A DNA stretch of 64,000 bases, from positions 545,001 through 609,000 of the forward strand of contig CAWZYM010000308.1 of assembly GCA_963966185.1 (NCBI GenBank), in the 5' to 3' direction. Numbering within the stretch: the first letter of the stretch is position 1; every line of letters begins with the position of its first letter. Below are positions 60,501 to 64,000 of this stretch, piece after piece. The translations under genes were made by a program, and so were the position numbers. The notes beneath the pieces are model-generated. The model saw only the letters and a program-made list of their open reading frames with translations. It had not been told where the DNA came from and made no database searches. Origin of the DNA: Rhabditoides inermis. Taxonomy: Eukaryota; Nematoda; Chromadorea; Rhabditida; Rhabditidae.

Positions 60501-60891
60501 AAGAAAATTCATTCAATGACCTAATAAGTTGTAACAAAAACAACACACAAACAGTCACTCACATCTTGTAGAGCATCTGGCTGGTGAGTATCTCGAGGAA
60601 CTGTTGTATCTCCTGTGTCGAGGAGATGGCACAGTCAGCCTGCAAACAAGAGGTGATCAAGATCAGGGATACTTATCAAATCAAATCAATTCAAAATCAA
60701 TTCGATTCAATGTGGCTACCACATTTCAATCTTATTGTTAAGTGAAAGAACTGACCCTGGGATTGAGGGATATAGTATACTGGAAGCTGACTTCAGCCCT
60801 GTCCAGACGAGAACCTCCCCAGTAGTCGATGACATCACGGGGAAGCTCCGAGGGGAGCACCGTGAACACCTTCTGGAACGGAGAGGGGAAT

Positions 60892-60932
<41 letters not shown>

Positions 60933-62674
60933 CCAACCCACCTTTCCGTCTCCCTCCCTGATAGCGCACGACTTGGAGAAGAGACAGTTGCCGCGGTCCG
61001 ACACATGCGCATACCTCAAAATATATACGCTTCAATACCACAATGTCAAATGTATAGTTATGATGAGTGAAAATAAAACATTCGCAATCAGTCTTTCTCC
61101 CCAACAACTATGAGTTAAAACATAGCAACACATACTATACTAGTAATCATAAAGGTAAAGATAAAGGTATCCCCCCGAACCCCCTCCTCCATTCAAGAGA
61201 TTCACTCTGCGGAGGGGTTCGATACTAGTAATCATAAACTTAATGAACCCCCTTACTGACTCGTCTCCTCCGAACACGTCCCTCTCTCGTTGGATGACCA
61301 CCTGCAGACACGAGTGGATGGCACGACGACGCAGCTGCTGGCCCAGACTACAAGGTATACGGTATGGAAATCATAGTACTATAAAACATGATCCCAACGC
61401 CAACGCTGGTAAAACGAGTTGTTACAGTAACAACCATGAAGGCATGAAGCAGAAGCATGCTAGTTGTGGAGTGCGCGCACCTGTGTCTGGGCCCGGCGAC
61501 GGCGTTCTTCTCCTTCATCTTCTCCGGCTGTCCGTCCCTGCCGGGTATGCGCAGCAAGTACACCGTCTCCACCTCAACACACAACATTCACACAAAGTAT
61601 ATTCGATGTAGACATTGATCTACTGTGTATACTAGTCGCAAAATAGTAATTTACATCGATACAAAATGGTAACACACCTGATACTTGCTGATTTGAGTGG
61701 CGCATCGGCTCATATCGATGCGGTAGTTGTTCACGCACACATCCACGTTCCGACCCAGGTTCAGACGCTGCGAATGGAAATGGACACGTTTCACAACCGA
61801 TAAGCGTATATGACAAAAATGAAGTTGTCAATCACTAAATATCGAACGTACCATGTTGGAGGTTGTGGTAGTGGAACTGGATGGACCGGAGGTGTCCATC
61901 GGCTCGTGCTTCGCGCCCCGCTCATACTTCACATCACGAGAGACTGCATGGATAAGAAGTAAATGCAAATACAGACAATACACTACTACATATTGTCATG
62001 TTCGTCAACAGTTAACATACTGAATCAGTACGTACCTGGCGCTCCCCTGTCCCACGCGTTGGTGGGTCGGGGCTGTCCAAAGCCGCCCGGTCCCTGCGAG
62101 CCGGTCTGCTCCCGTCTCAAATACATTTATATTCATACACAAATTATCTATAAAACAAAATGTGGTGCACTCACCTGTCGTCCCTTGTGTGCTGACTGTG
62201 ATGCGTGTGTCCGTCTCGAGGCGCGCGGTTCTCAATCGCCGGAGGAGAGGGACGACTCGCACCTGCACGGTTGGTGGTGCAAAACAGAGACACTAAAGGA
62301 TTTCCCCCAAAATTGGCATTTTCAACCGATTCTTTTCAACAAGTTCGCTATTTTGGAAGTAAGCCGGGTCAAAAAACTGACCGCTGGCCCCGGGTGCGGG
62401 TCTCTTGGAGAGGTGGTCTGGCTGCGGGGGCAGACGCCGCTTCTCTGCCCCCTGCACAGGCACGGACGGAGACGCAGCGCTCACTGCCGGAGCCGTCTTC
62501 TTCGGAATGCGAAACGACGACGAGGCAGCGGCGGCTGGTTTCGGCTTCGGAATCTACGAAAGAGCAGTTACAGTAATAACAATATGATTGAACAAATTCG
62601 AAGAGATAAAGATTACTCACGACTTTGCCGCGCTCCTTGTCCATCCCGCTGGTGATTGTATCGAGGAGATCCAT
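51548..62674 (-). CDS. WAGO-type Argonaute with PAZ, MID and PIWI regions
   Basis: Small-RNA-guided regulator. Start 62674 (MDLLDTITSGMDKERGK), then a low-complexity Pro/Gly/Arg N-terminus (about 61900-62560). N-domain strands include VDVCVNNYRIDMSRCATQIS (about 61685-61775). The PAZ region has GYDCYYPIE and LRVAPGQLVPNSALSG (58800-58975). The MID region has FIPGEIRRMVFIVFDQCVDP (58065-58180), GVNLVMGVTQDKKDDVH and YCEQIGVATQHISKDTFN. The PIWI region has GGINIAVAPNSEWIGRG (about 54010), VGLAVSHPGPQHRYD, RIVVYRGGLSEGEMD (53010 on), SQKGIQGTSKTSHYVILSDD (52320-52510) and a C-terminus ending N-K-C-N-F-T-A. Slicer positions are lost: the first Asp (in D-V-T-H-P) is Ala in L-A-V-S-H-P, Y-R-D-G is Y-R-G-G, and the late His aligns with Gln in MSAQQVAER. 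This is the pattern of nematode WAGO proteins that bind secondary (22G) small RNAs. About thirty exons. The intron between 55030 and 58065 is swollen by repeats. Confidence 0.88.
55041..55119. repeat. Direct repeat R1, copy 1 (79 bp)
   Basis: TTATAACTCCGCTACGCTAC through AAGGGTCCT occurs here and again, essentially identical, at 55879-55957. Both lie in the large Argonaute intron. Confidence 0.9.
55734..55881. repeat. Direct repeat R2, copy 1 (148 bp)
   Basis: CAAAAAGCGAGCCCTAGAAT through AAAATTATACATTA recurs at 57831-57978 with the same length and apparently the same sequence. It holds GATCGATCGCCGCGATC and TCCGCCCACTGACTCGCC. Confidence 0.9.
55879..55957. repeat. Direct repeat R1, copy 2 (79 bp)
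   Basis: Second copy of the 55041-55119 repeat. It starts inside the last three bases of the R2 copy, so R1 and R2 abut here but not at their other copies. Confidence 0.9.
57831..57978. repeat. Direct repeat R2, copy 2 (148 bp)
   Basis: Second copy of the 55734-55881 repeat, ending about 90 bases before the next MID-region exon. Confidence 0.9.
61154..61221. mobile_element. Short insertion flanked by a 17-bp target duplication
   Basis: ATACTAGTAATCATAAA occurs at 61137-61153 and again at 61222-61238. The 68 bases between begin GGTAAAGATAAAGGTATCC and contain an inverted pair CCGAACCCCCTCC/GGAGGGGTTCG. A long perfect duplication around a small insert with A-rich repeats at one end fits a SINE-type insertion. 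It lies in an Argonaute intron. Confidence 0.65.
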
Positions 62675-64000
62675 GGTGGATCAGAGGTGAGGGAGCCAGA
62701 GGTCACGTGACACACTGCCAACCAGCTGGCACCTGTAATTGCAAAGAATATACAACGAACAGCAGAAATAGAACGTTGCCGGTATAGAGATAACATCAAA
62801 TTGAAGCAGTGATAAGAAATTGTGAGAGAATGCAAGTTATACAGATGCGACGAACTCGTAAGATACAGTCCAGGGAATATTTAGTTCCGCCACCACTCCG
62901 CTCGGCCGTCGTGCATTTGAAAATTGCGCGCGCGCGAAAGTTTAAATGTGAATTTATTCGCGTCCTCTCGCATGTCTATCGAATTTTGCCGCCTCGCACT
63001 CTGCGCTCTCTGCGCTCTCTACTGGCGGCTGACTGATTTGCCCATCCACTGTAAAGTCAAGCACAAGAAGCATTTCAATAGCGTTCAAACATACAAGCCG
63101 CAACATGTTGAATCGTGTTCAATCAAGCCGTCTCTCTCGTTACTTCCTGTAGAGAAACGTATGCCACGTTGTTTGCGTAGATTGTTTTGATTAGATTAGC
63201 GGCATGATGAGTAAACAAACATGTGGGGTGCGGTGCGCGAGCTCATAAACATTATCGCACAAGTGGGCAATGATGCGAGTCGGTGAAGTGAAATATATAT
63301 CTAGATGAGATATGGAAAGCATAATCCGATAGAATGCTTATCATCCGATAACGACAATGGAAGCAGGGAAAAGGATAAATGTTGCGAGTGGATCGTCGCG
63401 TGCACGGGTGTCGTGTGTTTTGCACCTATCGATCGGCGTCACGTGGAGAGAGTGAGGAGAGCGCAGACAGGCATAGGTCACAACACGCGAGGGCGCGTTC
63501 ACTAGATATGAGTACATGAAGATAAAACGACAGTAGTGGGTTGAATTGAATATTGTACGAAGTCACTTTACAAAGTTTACAAAGTGATCTTGTCTCATCT
63601 TTGTACGAATGTATCAGTCTCCCAAACTAATGGCGCTTTCACTTTTCAAACTGAGAGATAAATGCGATGAAAAAGGAGAAAGAAATATATTTGATGAGAG
63701 AACGTATGTGTGTGGTGAATATGACATTTCAGCAACGGAGACATCTCACTCACGCAACATCTCACAGCCCTACTACCAACCACACAGTGTAATATATATC
63801 TGCTCGTATGAATAGGGTCAGAGAGAGTGGACAATGACGATGAGTGGCGAGATAAAAGGGGAGTGAGATGAGCGGAAAGAAATATTACGAGATATCACAG
63901 TATCATAGAAAATGTTGCATATCATTGGGCGTGTATTCAACATCGATTGTCTCCGAGTGTCGTAAAGGAACGGTGCGCGTGAGATACGATCGCCCCTCCT
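62675..64000. other. Upstream region of the Argonaute gene
   Basis: About 1.3 kb to the window end with no supported exon. It should hold the Argonaute promoter. No clear core elements were identified. Confidence 0.45.

Overview
This 64 kb window is nematode nuclear DNA. The most diagnostic gene is a near-canonical major sperm protein (MSP, 20704-21143, minus), a family found only in nematodes. Genes are broken into many short exons by introns that are often 40-60 bp long and end in TTTCAG-like acceptors. Several start codons lie just after a consensus acceptor, which fits trans-splicing. The gene catalogue (F-box protein, WAGO-type Argonaute, germline-type tyrosine phosphatase, Rap1/TEBP-like Myb protein) also fits. 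The abundant (AG)n/(CT)n tracts, and the overall look, suggest a diplogastrid such as Pristionchus, but this is a weak inference.

Layout, left to right. 1-4285: no supported gene. 4286-7524 (-): aquaporin-11-like channel whose last intron holds a transposon nested in a transposon. 8545-12056 (-): alpha-arrestin with a tRNA-Tyr(GUA) gene inside an intron. 15027-17335 (-): uncharacterised gene. 17864-18244: (TTTC)n tract. 18453-20437 (+): F-box protein. 20704-21143 (-): MSP. 21341-21760: non-LTR retrotransposon debris. 22279-27915 (+): multi-pass membrane protein joined to a protein tyrosine phosphatase domain. 28490-32535 (+) and 35825-46070 (+): two divergent paralogues of a large, probably nuclear, unrecognised protein, separated by a short minus-strand Rap1/TEBP-like Myb gene (33265-34161). 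The downstream paralogue has at least three retroelement or MITE insertions in its introns. 46687-48308 (+): secreted lipid-transfer-protein N-domain-like protein. 48392-50865 (-): secreted nematode-type protein. 51548-62674 (-): Argonaute with PAZ, MID and PIWI parts that lacks the visible slicer residues. 62675-64000: its upstream region.

The genes do not form one pathway. MSP, the phosphatase and the WAGO-type Argonaute are all of kinds often expressed in the nematode germline or sperm, so a shared germline bias is possible but not shown. The most interesting signals are the duplicated unknown gene pair with repeated I-K-x-E-P motifs, the membrane-protein/phosphatase fusion, the degenerate Argonaute, and several nested mobile elements whose insertion points can be read to the base. 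Exon boundaries were read by eye from splice consensus and frame, so the ends of multi-exon genes carry more uncertainty than their cores.
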